This document shows, piece after piece, positions 1-8,079 of a DNA stretch of 64,000 nucleotides. Numbering within the stretch: position 1 is the stretch's first letter; each line of letters opens with the position of its first letter. The DNA comes from Halomonas halocynthiae DSM 14573 (GTDB lineage Bacteria > Pseudomonadota > Gammaproteobacteria > Pseudomonadales > Halomonadaceae), in assembly GCF_000425725.1 (NCBI RefSeq), contig NZ_KE384441.1:339176-403175 (forward strand), in the 5' to 3' direction. Position numbers and translations under genes: made by a program. A model generated the notes under the pieces. That model searched no databases. It was not told where the DNA came from and worked only from the letters and a program-made list of their open reading frames with translations.

Positions 1-2
1 TA

Positions 3-53
3 GCTGATTTTCAAGATATTACAACGATAAACCTTGAGGAATTCATTCGATGA
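3..53 (+). CDS. 3' end of a phenol hydroxylase component gene (probably dmpM)
   Basis: Only the last 16 codons lie in the window; they read in frame to TGA and end LEEFIR. The stop overlaps the dmpN start in an ATGA arrangement, the usual sign of translational coupling. In dmpKLMNOP-type operons the gene before the large oxygenase subunit dmpN encodes the small regulatory (effector) protein DmpM, so the call rests on gene order. The visible residues are too few, and not similar enough to the DmpM tail I remember, to prove identity. Confidence 0.4.
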   Translation, partial: ADFQDITTINLEEFIR

Positions 54-1561
54 ATGCTAAAGCCAGCAAGCGCTTAAATATGAAAGAACGCTATCGGATC
101 ATGACCCGGGATTTGGCCTGGGAGTCTAGTTATCAGCGCCACGAAGATATCTTTCCTCAGGAAAGCTTTGAAGGTATTAAGATTACCGACTGGAGCCAAT
201 GGGAAGATCCGTTCCGCTTGACTATGGACAATTATTGGAAATTTCAAGCGGAAAAAGAGCGTAAGCTCTACGCCATTTTTGATGCGGTATCTCAAAATAA
301 TGGCCAAATGAATATTAGTGATCCGCGCTATTTGAATGCGGTAAAGCTGTTCATTACTGCTGTAACACCACTTGAATACAATGCGTACAAAGGCTACGCC
401 CGAGTGGGTCGTCAATTCGGTGGAGTAGGCGCACGCATTGCCTGTCAGATGCAATCTATTGACGAGCTGCGCCATACTCAAACCCAAATTCATGCCATGA
501 GCCACTACAATAAATACTTTGGCGGCATGCATGATTTTCCGCATATGTTTGACCGAGTGTGGTACTTGTCGGTGCCCAAGTCGTTCTTTGAAGATGCCTC
601 TACTGCTGGGCCATTCGAGTTCCTGACCGCGATTTCTTTCTCCTTTGAGTATGTGCTGACTAACTTGCTATTTTTGCCTTTTATGTCTGGCGCTGCTTAT
701 AACGGCGATATGAATACCGTGACCTTCGGTTTCTCGGCTCAGTCTGATGAAGCGCGGCATATGACGCTGGGTCTTGAAATCATAAAGTTCATTCTTGAGC
801 AGCACGAAGACAATGTACCGATTGTGCAGAAATGGCTGGATAAGTGGCTGTGGCGTGGTTATCGGCTGTTGTCCATTGTTGGCATGATGATGGACTACAT
901 GCTGCCCAATAAGGTGATGTCTTGGGCTGAAGCGTGGGAGATGTATTACGAGCAGGCGGGTGGGGCGCTATTCAAGGAGCTTGAGCGTTACGGTATTCGT
1001 CCGCCCAAATATGCTGAGCAAACAGTCGCTGGTAAAGATCATGTTAGCCATCAATCGTGGTTTATCTTTTATCAGTACGGCCATGCCACTGCGTTTAATA
1101 CCTGGGTGCCTAATGCCAAGGAAATGGATTGGTTGTCTGAAAAATATCCCGATACTTTCGATCGGCTATACCGCCCCCGTTTTGAATTGTTGGCTGAAAA
1201 AGCCGCCAAAGGTGAGCGCTTCTATAACAATACTTTGCCTCAGTTGTGCCAGGTCTGCCAAGTGCCATTAGCCATTACTGAGCCGGATGATGACACGCTG
1301 TTAAGCCATCGGGATACGGTTTATGAGGGAGATCGCTATCATTTCTGTTCTGATGGATGCAGCGATATTTTCCAGAATGAGCCAGAAAAATATGTTCAAT
1401 CTTGGCTGCCGGTACATCAGATTTTACAAGGAAATTGCGGCGGTGAAGATATGGAAAAAGTGATTGGTGAGTACTATCGCATCGAAATGGGGGAGGACAA
1501 CCTCGAATTTGAGGGGTCCTCGGAGCAGCGTCGCTGGAAGCAGTGGAAACAGGCCGTCTGA
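50..1561 (+). CDS. dmpN: Phenol hydroxylase, large oxygenase subunit (DmpN type)
   Basis: Catalytic alpha subunit of a soluble diiron multicomponent phenol hydroxylase, which turns phenol into catechol with O2 and electrons from DmpP. The ferritin-like diiron ligands are visible: E109 in TPLEYNAY, E139/H142 in DELRH, probably E200 in FSFEYV, and E234/H237 in DEARH. Spacing matches the toluene/phenol monooxygenase family. The C-terminal part, about residues 400-450, carries a YHS-like cysteine motif (CQVC, then FCSDGC), typical of DmpN/TomA3. At 503 aa it is full length. ATG 50 overlaps the preceding stop, and dmpO follows after 12 bp, so all lie in one operon. The operon head, and any DmpR-type regulator or sigma-54 promoter, would be to the left of the window. 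Confidence 0.95.
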   Translation: MNAKASKRLNMKERYRIMTRDLAWESSYQRHEDIFPQESFEGIKITDWSQWEDPFRLTMDNYWKFQAEKERKLYAIFDAVSQNNGQMNISDPRYLNAVKLFITAVTPLEYNAYKGYARVGRQFGGVGARIACQMQSIDELRHTQTQIHAMSHYNKYFGGMHDFPHMFDRVWYLSVPKSFFEDASTAGPFEFLTAISFSFEYVLTNLLFLPFMSGAAYNGDMNTVTFGFSAQSDEARHMTLGLEIIKFILEQHEDNVPIVQKWLDKWLWRGYRLLSIVGMMMDYMLPNKVMSWAEAWEMYYEQAGGALFKELERYGIRPPKYAEQTVAGKDHVSHQSWFIFYQYGHATAFNTWVPNAKEMDWLSEKYPDTFDRLYRPRFELLAEKAAKGERFYNNTLPQLCQVCQVPLAITEPDDDTLLSHRDTVYEGDRYHFCSDGCSDIFQNEPEKYVQSWLPVHQILQGNCGGEDMEKVIGEYYRIEMGEDNLEFEGSSEQRRWKQWKQAV

Positions 1562-1573
1562 GGAGAGAAGACC

Positions 1574-1936
1574 ATGACTGTTAATGCCAATTACCCTAAC
1601 TACCAAGGCCCTGTGCGCGATAGGGTTGAGAATTTCCATGGCAACCAGTTGGTGTATGTAATGTGGGAACGCCACTTGCTATTTTGCGCACCGCTGACTT
1701 TTCTGGCCGATCCCAACATGTCATTTAGCGATTTCCTGAATGACATGCTGCACCCCGCCCTAGCGCCGCATCCTGAAAGCCAGCAGTTACGCTTTGACGA
1801 TGCAAAATGGCGTCTTAATGGTGAGGGCTTCGCGCCACGTCTTGAGGCGTCTCTGATCAACAATGGTATCGATCATAAGTCTCAGTTGCGCTTGATCACG
1901 CCGTGCCTCTCTGACTTGGCTGATGCGGCCATTTAA
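1574..1936 (+). CDS. dmpO: Phenol hydroxylase small subunit P4 (DmpO type)
   Basis: Protein of 120 aa between the oxygenase alpha subunit and the reductase, the position of dmpO in dmpKLMNOP operons. DmpO is the gamma subunit of the (alpha-beta-gamma)2 hydroxylase; it has no cofactor of its own. Features shared with the family are a YVMWERHLLF segment near residue 35 and the N-terminal NYPNYQGPVRDRVENFHG. A strong ribosome-binding sequence, AGGAGAGA, lies just before ATG 1574, and dmpP begins 11 bp after the stop. Confidence 0.9.
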   Translation: MTVNANYPNYQGPVRDRVENFHGNQLVYVMWERHLLFCAPLTFLADPNMSFSDFLNDMLHPALAPHPESQQLRFDDAKWRLNGEGFAPRLEASLINNGIDHKSQLRLITPCLSDLADAAI

Positions 1937-1947
1937 GGAGAGATGCC

Positions 1948-3015
1948 ATGAGCTATGAAGTGACCATAGAACCCACCGGTGAAGTCATTGATGTTGATGA
2001 AGGACAAACCATTCTTGATGCAGCTTTGCGCCAAGGTGTGTGGCTACCTTTCGCTTGTGGGCACGGTATTTGCGGCACTTGCAAGGTACAGGTGTTGGAA
2101 GGTGACGCCGAGGTGGGCGATGCCTCACCTTTTGCGCTAATGGATATGGAGCGTGAAGAAGGCTTTCGCTTGGCTTGTTGTTGCACGCCCGATAGTGATC
2201 TGGTGATTGAGGCGGATGTTGATGAGGATCCAGACTTTGCTGGTCATCAAGTGATGGATTGGACGGCCACAGTGATGGGAATGGAAACATTGACCCCAAC
2301 TATTCGCGCGGTCCGCCTTCGTTTACCAGAGGCTGGGATGAGATTCCAGGCGGGGCAATATGTCAACTTGCAATTGCCAGGGGTGGACGGTGCGCGCGCT
2401 TTTTCCATTGCCACTGTGCCAAGCAATCCTAACGAGATTGAATTGCATATTCGTAAAGTGCCTGGCGGTGTAGCGACGACGTGGATTCATGAGGCGTTAG
2501 AGGTTGGCCAAACGCTTGAGTTGAGTGGTCCGTATGGTCAATTCTTCGTGCGTAAGTCTGACCCCAAGGACGTGATATTTATCGCTGGCGGCTCGGGATT
2601 ATCGAGCCCCGAATCGATGATCCTCGATCTGCTTGGGGATCCCCAAGACACCCGCAAGATTACTTTGTTTCAAGGTGCGCGTAACACCGAAGAGCTGTAT
2701 CACCGAGAGCGCTTCGAGCAACTGGCCCAAGGGCATGAGCGCTTTACTTATGTACCTGCGCTTAATGATCCACGCGAGGAGGACTCGTGGGATGGTTTCG
2801 TTGGTTTTGTTCACGAAGCGGCCGTCGCGCATTTTGATGGCCGGTTTAACGGTCACAAGGCCTATCTGTGTGGCCCTCCACTGATGATTGATGCCGCCAT
2901 TAGCGCTCTGATGCAAGGTCGGTTATTTGAGCGCGATATTCATATGGAGCGTTTTTTCACTGCGGCGGATGGTGCGGAGAAAAATACGCGTTCAGCATTG
3001 TTTAAACGCATATAA
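1948..3015 (+). CDS. dmpP: Phenol hydroxylase reductase (ferredoxin/FAD component, DmpP type)
   Basis: Electron-transfer component of phenol hydroxylase, moving electrons from NAD(P)H through FAD and a plant-type [2Fe-2S] cluster to DmpN. Residues 1-95 form the ferredoxin domain, with cluster ligands C37, C42 and C45 (ACGHGICGTC) and a fourth Cys in LACCCTP near 77. The FAD-binding motif RAFS and the NAD-binding GGSGLSSPESM follow, then a C-terminal YLCGPPLM motif, the order of the ferredoxin-NADP reductase superfamily. At 355 aa it has the normal family length. A GGAGAG ribosome site precedes ATG 1948. It is the last hydroxylase gene; catA follows after 72 bp. Confidence 0.95.
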   Translation: MSYEVTIEPTGEVIDVDEGQTILDAALRQGVWLPFACGHGICGTCKVQVLEGDAEVGDASPFALMDMEREEGFRLACCCTPDSDLVIEADVDEDPDFAGHQVMDWTATVMGMETLTPTIRAVRLRLPEAGMRFQAGQYVNLQLPGVDGARAFSIATVPSNPNEIELHIRKVPGGVATTWIHEALEVGQTLELSGPYGQFFVRKSDPKDVIFIAGGSGLSSPESMILDLLGDPQDTRKITLFQGARNTEELYHRERFEQLAQGHERFTYVPALNDPREEDSWDGFVGFVHEAAVAHFDGRFNGHKAYLCGPPLMIDAAISALMQGRLFERDIHMERFFTAADGAEKNTRSALFKRI

Positions 3016-3087
3016 GCCAACTGGTTTGATATCGACGTTTCAATAAAACGTGCAGTAACTATAAAAAGTATAAGTGAGGAAGGGACC

Positions 3088-4023
3088 ATGAGCGTAAAAA
3101 TTTATGACACAGCTGAAGTGCAAGATTTCCTAGTGACCGTTAGTGGTTTTGACAAAGAGGGGGGCGACGAGCGTGCTAAGCAGATTCTGCATCGTTTACT
3201 TTCAAGCGTATATCAGCTGATTGATGATTTCGATGTGACCCCAGAGGAGTTCTGGGGAGCCGTTCACTTATTCAATGAGATAGGCAGTGCGAAGCAGGGT
3301 GGTTTGTTGGCGCCGGGGTTGGGTTTCGATCATTACTTAGACTTGCGCATGGATGCTGAGGAAGCCCAGGCTGAGGTCGAAGGAACGACGCCGCGCACCA
3401 TTGAAGGCCCACTGTATGTTGCTGGTGCGCCCGTGTCGCAAGGTTACACGCGCATGGATGATGGCTCGGACATGCAGAGTGAGGTCATGTGGTTGACCGG
3501 TCAAGTGCGTGACACTGAAGGTAAGCCGGTTGCTGGCGCTCAGGTCGAAATTTGGCATGCCGACGCGCAAGGCAATTACTCGTTCTTTGACCCGTCTCAG
3601 CCGGAGTATCATCTGCGTTGCACTATTATTGCTGATGATGAAGGCCGTTATTGTGCTCGCAGTATCATTCCTTCTGGTTATGGCGTGACGGAAGGCAGCC
3701 CTACGGATCAGGTGCTTAAGTTACTGGGGCGCCATGGTCAGCGTCCCGCGCATATTCACTTCTTTTTTTCTGCCCCAGGTTATCGCCATTTAACGACGCA
3801 GATTAACTTGGCCGGTGACCCCTACACCTATGACGACTTTGCCTATGCTACCCGCGATGAGCTTGTGGTAGAGGGCCGGCGTATTGAAGACACGAAAGAC
3901 ATTGCAACGCGTGATCTGGACGGTCCTTTCACTGAGGTGGTGTTTGATGTGGTGCTGCCAGCGACACAAGACCCGGAACTTCAGCAGCGGCACAAGCGCC
4001 CTCGGGCGCTGGAAAATGCTTGA
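3088..4023 (+). CDS. catA: Catechol 1,2-dioxygenase
   Basis: Intradiol (ortho) ring-cleavage enzyme converting catechol, the phenol hydroxylase product, to cis,cis-muconate. The four non-haem Fe(III) ligands fall in recognisable motifs: Tyr in EGPLYVAGAP, Tyr in PSGYGV, and the two His in RPAHIHFFFSAPGY. An N-terminal helical dimerisation domain (about residues 1-105) precedes the beta-sandwich catalytic domain. At 311 aa it has the usual length. ATG 3088 follows GTGAGGAAGGG. It sits directly downstream of dmpP, so the phenol genes feed an ortho rather than a meta pathway here. The two genes that should continue that pathway, catB and catC, survive only as fragments immediately downstream. 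Confidence 0.95.
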   Translation: MSVKIYDTAEVQDFLVTVSGFDKEGGDERAKQILHRLLSSVYQLIDDFDVTPEEFWGAVHLFNEIGSAKQGGLLAPGLGFDHYLDLRMDAEEAQAEVEGTTPRTIEGPLYVAGAPVSQGYTRMDDGSDMQSEVMWLTGQVRDTEGKPVAGAQVEIWHADAQGNYSFFDPSQPEYHLRCTIIADDEGRYCARSIIPSGYGVTEGSPTDQVLKLLGRHGQRPAHIHFFFSAPGYRHLTTQINLAGDPYTYDDFAYATRDELVVEGRRIEDTKDIATRDLDGPFTEVVFDVVLPATQDPELQQRHKRPRALENA

Positions 4024-4061
4024 TCACTACTTATCGATATTGGAGTGTGCCCAGGCGCTCT

Positions 4062-4431
4062 GTCATTGAGTCACTTGACACTCTACTGGCTGACCTTCCG
4101 ACGATTCGTCCACATAAGCTTTCTATGGCTACTATGGCGTGTCAGAGCTTGGTAATCCTTCGTTTGCGCTGTAGCGATTGGGAGAGGGCACGACCATCGG
4201 GGGGTGAGCTATGGTCCAAAAAGTCCTGAAAGCATCAAATGTAATATCGATACCTACGCATGCTTGGGTGACGTTGCCTGAGCAGCTGGCCTGAGGGGAG
4301 ATGTTCGCGCCGTTGCTGCTTACCGGTGACATTGTCACTGTCCCTTTGGCTTATCGTGACTTTGGTGTTGCGTGGCCCTAGCTTGGGTCTTCCAACTAAC
4401 TTGATGAAGATAAGTAGCGTCACTTGAGGAG
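4062..4431 (+). pseudogene. catB: Muconate cycloisomerase remnant (catB), internally deleted and frameshifted
   Basis: Three reading frames give recognisable pieces of CatB in the right order. VIESLDTLLADLPTIRPHKL and SMATMACQSLVILRLRCSD (from 4062) are the normal N-terminus. A frame change gives EGTTIGG, and another gives YGPKSPESIKCNIDTYA (to about 4260). After a stop, EMFAPLLLTGDIVTVPLAYR and DFGVAWP (about 4299-4379) and LDEDK/RHLRR match the extreme C-terminus. Native CatB is about 370 aa, so most of the middle, including the catalytic barrel, is gone, and stops interrupt the rest. It cannot encode an active enzyme. Confidence 0.85.
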
Positions 4432-4441
4432 GGTAGCGAGC

Positions 4442-4588
4442 AGCTATGCCAACGTTAGTGTCTTTGATGTGAAAGATAATGCCGAGTTACAAAAGCTGGT
4501 TTTAAATCTGCCGCTGTTCCCCTACATGACGATTCGCGTTAAGCCGCTGTATCGCCATCCCACGGCGATCCGCGAGGATGACAGCTGA
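4442..4588 (+). pseudogene. catC: Muconolactone isomerase remnant (catC), C-terminal half only
   Basis: One open frame gives SYANVSVFDVKDNAELQKLV, then LNLPLFPYMTIRVKPLYRHP and TAIREDDS, ending in TGA. This is the conserved C-terminal half of muconolactone delta-isomerase (family pattern YANxSIFDV...LPLFPYMxIxVTPLxRHPSSIREDD). Native CatC is about 96 aa; here about 48 remain and no start region is visible. It directly abuts the tail of the catB remnant, so one deletion probably removed the catB-catC junction while smaller indels hit catB. Gene order catA-catB-catC can still be read. Confidence 0.85.
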
Positions 4589-4624
4589 GCAATAACTGAC
4601 GGATTATAATAAGGATAAATTGTT

Positions 4625-5524
4625 ATGCGCTCTAGGTTTCCATTAATCACGGCCTTGGCCTTAAGTAGTTATGCAATGACTGATTCTGCCTTGGCAGTTA
4701 ACGGTCATTATGTGGCGGGAGTCGAGGGTATACGTGGTGCTAGCGTACCGCCGCCGGGCTTCTATTATCGTGGCTACTTGGTGCATTACGGTATTGATAG
4801 TTTGCTTGATGGCCAGGGCGATAAGGTGGTGGGCGATAACACTGGCAAGGTTACGGCGCTAGCCAATCGAATGATCTGGATTATCGATAAAAAATTTCTC
4901 GGTGCCGATTATGGAGTGGAAGTAATTATCCCAGTGCAGAATGTGTCTTTAGATTTCCGCGGGCTGGGCATTGACGACAGCGATAGTGGCCTTGGCGATA
5001 TTTTTCTTGGGCCAGTTGTTTTGGGCTGGCATGGCCAGCAATGGGATGCGGTATTTGCCGCCGGTTACTGGTTTGACACTGCTGATTACGATGACCAATC
5101 AGCTGCAGCCATTGGCAAGGGGTTTGGTACCACCATGTTGACGTTGGGAGGAACTTGGTACTTTGATATAGAGAAAGCTTGGTCGTTGTCGGTGTTGTCG
5201 CGCTACGAGATAAAGAGTGAGCAGGATGATACTGGTATTACACCTGGTGACAGCTTATTAGTGGAATGGGGGCTGAGTCATCGTTTAGAAAATGGCTTGG
5301 AGTTAGGTCTTGTGGGGTACGACGCCTGGCAACTAGAGAACGACCAGGGCGTACCTGCTGGGTTGCCAAATGATAAGCGCAAGCAACACGCTTTGGGCGT
5401 TGAGGCCGGATATTTTTGGCCGCAACTGGGGCTGGGGTTGAATGGAGCTTATTATAATGAATATAGCAATGAAGCGCGCCCCGAAGGGGGGCTGTTTCGC
5501 TTGACACTAACCAAGGCTTTTTAA
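4625..5524 (+). CDS. Outer-membrane protein of the phenol/meta-pathway (MetA_deg) family
   Basis: Predicted outer-membrane beta-barrel of 299 aa with an N-terminal signal peptide (about residues 1-24, ending SALA). Alternating hydrophobic strands and a terminal Phe (LTKAF) mark a barrel C-terminus. Similar proteins are annotated as 'involved in meta-pathway of phenol degradation' and lie in many aromatic-compound clusters, where an uptake-channel role is assumed. RVARVAG-type catalytic motifs are absent. AAGGATAAATTGTT before ATG 4625 provides the ribosome site. It follows the catB/catC remnants and is intact, so it outlived the loss of the neighbouring enzymes. Exact substrate unknown. Confidence 0.75.
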   Translation: MRSRFPLITALALSSYAMTDSALAVNGHYVAGVEGIRGASVPPPGFYYRGYLVHYGIDSLLDGQGDKVVGDNTGKVTALANRMIWIIDKKFLGADYGVEVIIPVQNVSLDFRGLGIDDSDSGLGDIFLGPVVLGWHGQQWDAVFAAGYWFDTADYDDQSAAAIGKGFGTTMLTLGGTWYFDIEKAWSLSVLSRYEIKSEQDDTGITPGDSLLVEWGLSHRLENGLELGLVGYDAWQLENDQGVPAGLPNDKRKQHALGVEAGYFWPQLGLGLNGAYYNEYSNEARPEGGLFRLTLTKAF

Positions 5525-5582
5525 GGGTCGTTAGGCAGTGTGCTACTGGCCTGATTGATTAGCATTTTTTTGACGGGTGTCA

Positions 5583-5620
5583 GGCGGTGGCGGCCCCGAT
5601 ATATGTCAGCCGCCATCGCC
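5583..5620. terminator. Hairpin between two convergent genes, possible terminator
   Basis: Arms GGCGGTGGCGGC and GCCGCCATCGCC pair over 12 positions with a single G-T wobble around a 14-nt loop. It lies between the stops of the outer-membrane protein gene (plus) and the IutA-like receptor gene (minus). No clear T-run follows on either strand, so efficient intrinsic termination is uncertain. Confidence 0.35.
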
Positions 5621-5650
5621 ATTGTTGGAAGAATGGTCCCTTGAGGTGTA

Positions 5651-7885
5651 TTAGAAATCCATCGTCCAGCCAAGAGTGAAGGTACGCCCTCTGCCCTGAT
5701 AATCATACAAGTACTCTGGGCCGTAGTAGGGCGAGTAAAACATCGCGGCGCGCTGCCCCCATACGGTGGAGTATTCTTTGTCGAGCAGGTTGTCGATACC
5801 TAGTGTTAGTCGGCCGATGCCAAGGTCCTGAGCTAATGCGAGGTCAACGGTGGTGTAGCCGTTAATTTGACGATCATTGTCATCTTTCAGGTTATGGGCA
5901 TGATTGGCTTGCAGACGTGCGCTACGGCTTGCTGCCATATTCTCCCAGCCGAGGAAAGCCGTGGCAGAGGACAGTGAGGCATAGCGGGCATCGCGCTTTT
6001 TCCAGTTGCCGTTTCTGTCTTTCTGTTCTGAGCGCACGAGCTGCAAGGTGCCGCCAACTTCAAAGCCGCCATTTAAGTAGCGCGTGACTGCTGCTTCTAA
6101 GCCATAGTCGCGCTTGTCTTCATTAACGACATTCACCGACAGGTCTTTAGCATTCTCGACCGCTTTATTGGACCAAGAATAATACACTGCTGCCTGAGTG
6201 CTCCAATTAGCATTATTGAAGCGCCAGCCAAGTTCTACCTGGTCGGTTTTGATAGCTTCCAATGGGTTGCTGCTAACGCTGATATCGGCACTTTTACCGT
6301 AGTATTTTGCGGGGTCTGGTAGCTCAAAGCCTTGGCTGAACTGGATCCAGTTTTGGTGGCCATTATCGTAGTCGTAAAGTGCGCTGGCGTTGAGTAGGGT
6401 CGCATCATAGTCATTCTTACCACCTGGAATGCTATTGAAGTCATCGACTTTTACGTCCATATGTTGCTGGCGTACACCAGCAGAGAGCGTTATCGCATCT
6501 GTCACTTGCCAGTCGCTTTGGGCGAAACCAGCGTAGCCGTTAACTTGGTAGCTTGGGTAACGCGGCCTAACGTCACGCTCTGATTGAGTCAGACCGCCGC
6601 TGGCATTAGAGGTGGCGATATCGAAGTACATCTGGTTGGCGTCGAAAGTTTCGCGGTCCATATCCAGACCATAGGTCAGAGAAACGCGATTGCTTAGCTC
6701 GGCGTTGAATAACGCCTTAATTCCACCAAGGTTGGTGTCTTGCTTAGAGGTGCGAAACTCAACTCCTTTGGTTGTCGAGTAAGGGAAGGCATTGAAGCTA
6801 GCTTCTTCTTCGCGATAAAACGCTTGAAAGTAGAAATCCTGACCGAGTAGGTCGGCATGGTGGTATTGAAGGTTAATCATACGCCGATCTGTTTTGGGGT
6901 CGCGGTCTGAGGAGTAACCATCGCGGATCTCTGCGCCGTCCAGATTACCTAGTGCCAGGTTGGGAAAGTAGAGGCCGCGCTCGCCCTCGTAGGCTGAGCG
7001 GTAGAGCTGAGCTCCTAGTGTTAGTGTTTGTTCATCGCTCAGCTCCAGTTGGGCAGTGCCCATGATGTCGATGGAGCGGTTGTCCTGTAAATCGGTTTGC
7101 GCAATGTCTGGGAAAATTTCGTTACCGCGACCGTCATAAAAACGGCCATTGTCTTGATAGGCTACCGCTAGGCGACCCTGTAAGCGCTCGCTGCCACCGC
7201 TGACCGACTGAGCTAGACGAAAATTAGCATCGTCGTTGCTATTAAGTCCGCTGGTAACACTGGATGCCGTGGAGAAGTGGCGGCCCGGACCTCGGCTTTT
7301 CTTTGTCACAATGTTGATGATGCCGCCGGTAGCACCACCACCGTAGAGGCTACTGGCGCCAGACAGGACTTCGACGCGCTCAATGTTGAACGGGTCGATA
7401 GAGTCAAACTGGCGAGATAGGCCTCGGGAGCTGTTCAGTGAAACTCCGTCGATCAGCACTTGTACGCTGCGGCCTCGCATGTTCTGGCCGTAGTTAGTAC
7501 GTCCCTGGGGTGCCAGGTCTAGCCCTGGCACTAGTCTGCCTAGTGCGGTTTTGAGGTCGGCACCGGTAGCTAGCTGGGTTTCTAACTGTTGCTGATCCAC
7601 CAGCCAGACTGCCCCAGGAATTTCGCTGATTGATTTCGGTGTGCGAGATCCGACCACTACCATCGTTTCTTGTGACTGAATGGTGGCTTCATCAGTGCCG
7701 GTGCTAGTCGTGGGGGCTGCGGCAGTAGACGGTTGTGCCCAGCCTAGCGATGGAATGGCCGCTAAAAATACAAGGGCGAAAGAGGCTCGCAAGGTAATGT
7801 GGGTCGATTGTGCATTGCGAATAACTGGTGCAGCAGAAAAGAATTGAGGCAACGCGATAGTATGAGTTGTCGTTTTAGAGGTCAT
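5651..7885 (-). CDS. iutA: TonB-dependent hydroxamate siderophore receptor, IutA (aerobactin receptor) like
   Basis: Outer-membrane ferric-siderophore receptor of 744 aa. A long N-terminus with a signal region ending GWAQ is followed by a TonB box-like QETMVVVG (about 72-79). The plug carries RTNYGQNMRGRSVQVLIDGV and SLYGGGATGGIINIVTKK, and the barrel ends WTMDF. Similarity to E. coli IutA as I recall it runs along the whole chain: NSSRGLSRQFDSIDPFNIE in the plug, FSQGFELPDPAKYYG in the barrel, and the near-identical TVWGQRAAMFYSPYYGPEYL near the C-terminus. Aerobactin or a rhizobactin-type citrate-hydroxamate is therefore the best ligand guess. No siderophore biosynthesis genes are nearby, so it may serve xenosiderophore piracy. 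I see no convincing Fur box just upstream; a large palindrome lies at 7960-7996. Confidence 0.85.
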   Translation of the reverse strand: MTSKTTTHTIALPQFFSAAPVIRNAQSTHITLRASFALVFLAAIPSLGWAQPSTAAAPTTSTGTDEATIQSQETMVVVGSRTPKSISEIPGAVWLVDQQQLETQLATGADLKTALGRLVPGLDLAPQGRTNYGQNMRGRSVQVLIDGVSLNSSRGLSRQFDSIDPFNIERVEVLSGASSLYGGGATGGIINIVTKKSRGPGRHFSTASSVTSGLNSNDDANFRLAQSVSGGSERLQGRLAVAYQDNGRFYDGRGNEIFPDIAQTDLQDNRSIDIMGTAQLELSDEQTLTLGAQLYRSAYEGERGLYFPNLALGNLDGAEIRDGYSSDRDPKTDRRMINLQYHHADLLGQDFYFQAFYREEEASFNAFPYSTTKGVEFRTSKQDTNLGGIKALFNAELSNRVSLTYGLDMDRETFDANQMYFDIATSNASGGLTQSERDVRPRYPSYQVNGYAGFAQSDWQVTDAITLSAGVRQQHMDVKVDDFNSIPGGKNDYDATLLNASALYDYDNGHQNWIQFSQGFELPDPAKYYGKSADISVSSNPLEAIKTDQVELGWRFNNANWSTQAAVYYSWSNKAVENAKDLSVNVVNEDKRDYGLEAAVTRYLNGGFEVGGTLQLVRSEQKDRNGNWKKRDARYASLSSATAFLGWENMAASRSARLQANHAHNLKDDNDRQINGYTTVDLALAQDLGIGRLTLGIDNLLDKEYSTVWGQRAAMFYSPYYGPEYLYDYQGRGRTFTLGWTMDF

Positions 7886-7959
7886 GAAAACATCGCTTAG
7901 ATTAGTGTTGCTGGCCTATCGAAAAACCAGAAAGGGTATCGAGCGAAGTATAAGCGGAT

Positions 7960-7996
7960 AAGACCAATAATGCGAAGCGTTCGTATTATTGGTCTT
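7960..7996. repeat. 37-bp near-perfect palindrome upstream of the iutA-like gene
   Basis: Arms of 17 nt (AAGACCAATAATGCGAA and TTCGTATTATTGGTCTT) match at 16 of 17 positions around a 3-nt GCG centre. It lies 75 bp upstream of the iutA-like start and 84 bp downstream of the hydrolase stop, both on the minus strand. No T-run follows in the minus direction, so it could be a poor terminator, an operator or an RNA structure in the receptor leader. Confidence 0.6.
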
Positions 7997-8079
7997 GATT
8001 AGGGGGCGCAAGGCGGATTGAGGTTGTCAGAGGGCTGAGGCGAGTAGCAGTTCGCGTGAGCCCTCAGAGCGATGGGCCC

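Noticed and set aside
74..544. Minus-strand open frame of 156 codons inside dmpN
   Set aside because: It is antisense to a diiron oxygenase subunit with all ligand motifs, and has no family signature.
7886..7960. Fur box for the iutA-like gene
   Set aside because: The segment just upstream of the start has no stretch approaching the Fur consensus; only the palindrome at 7960 stands out.
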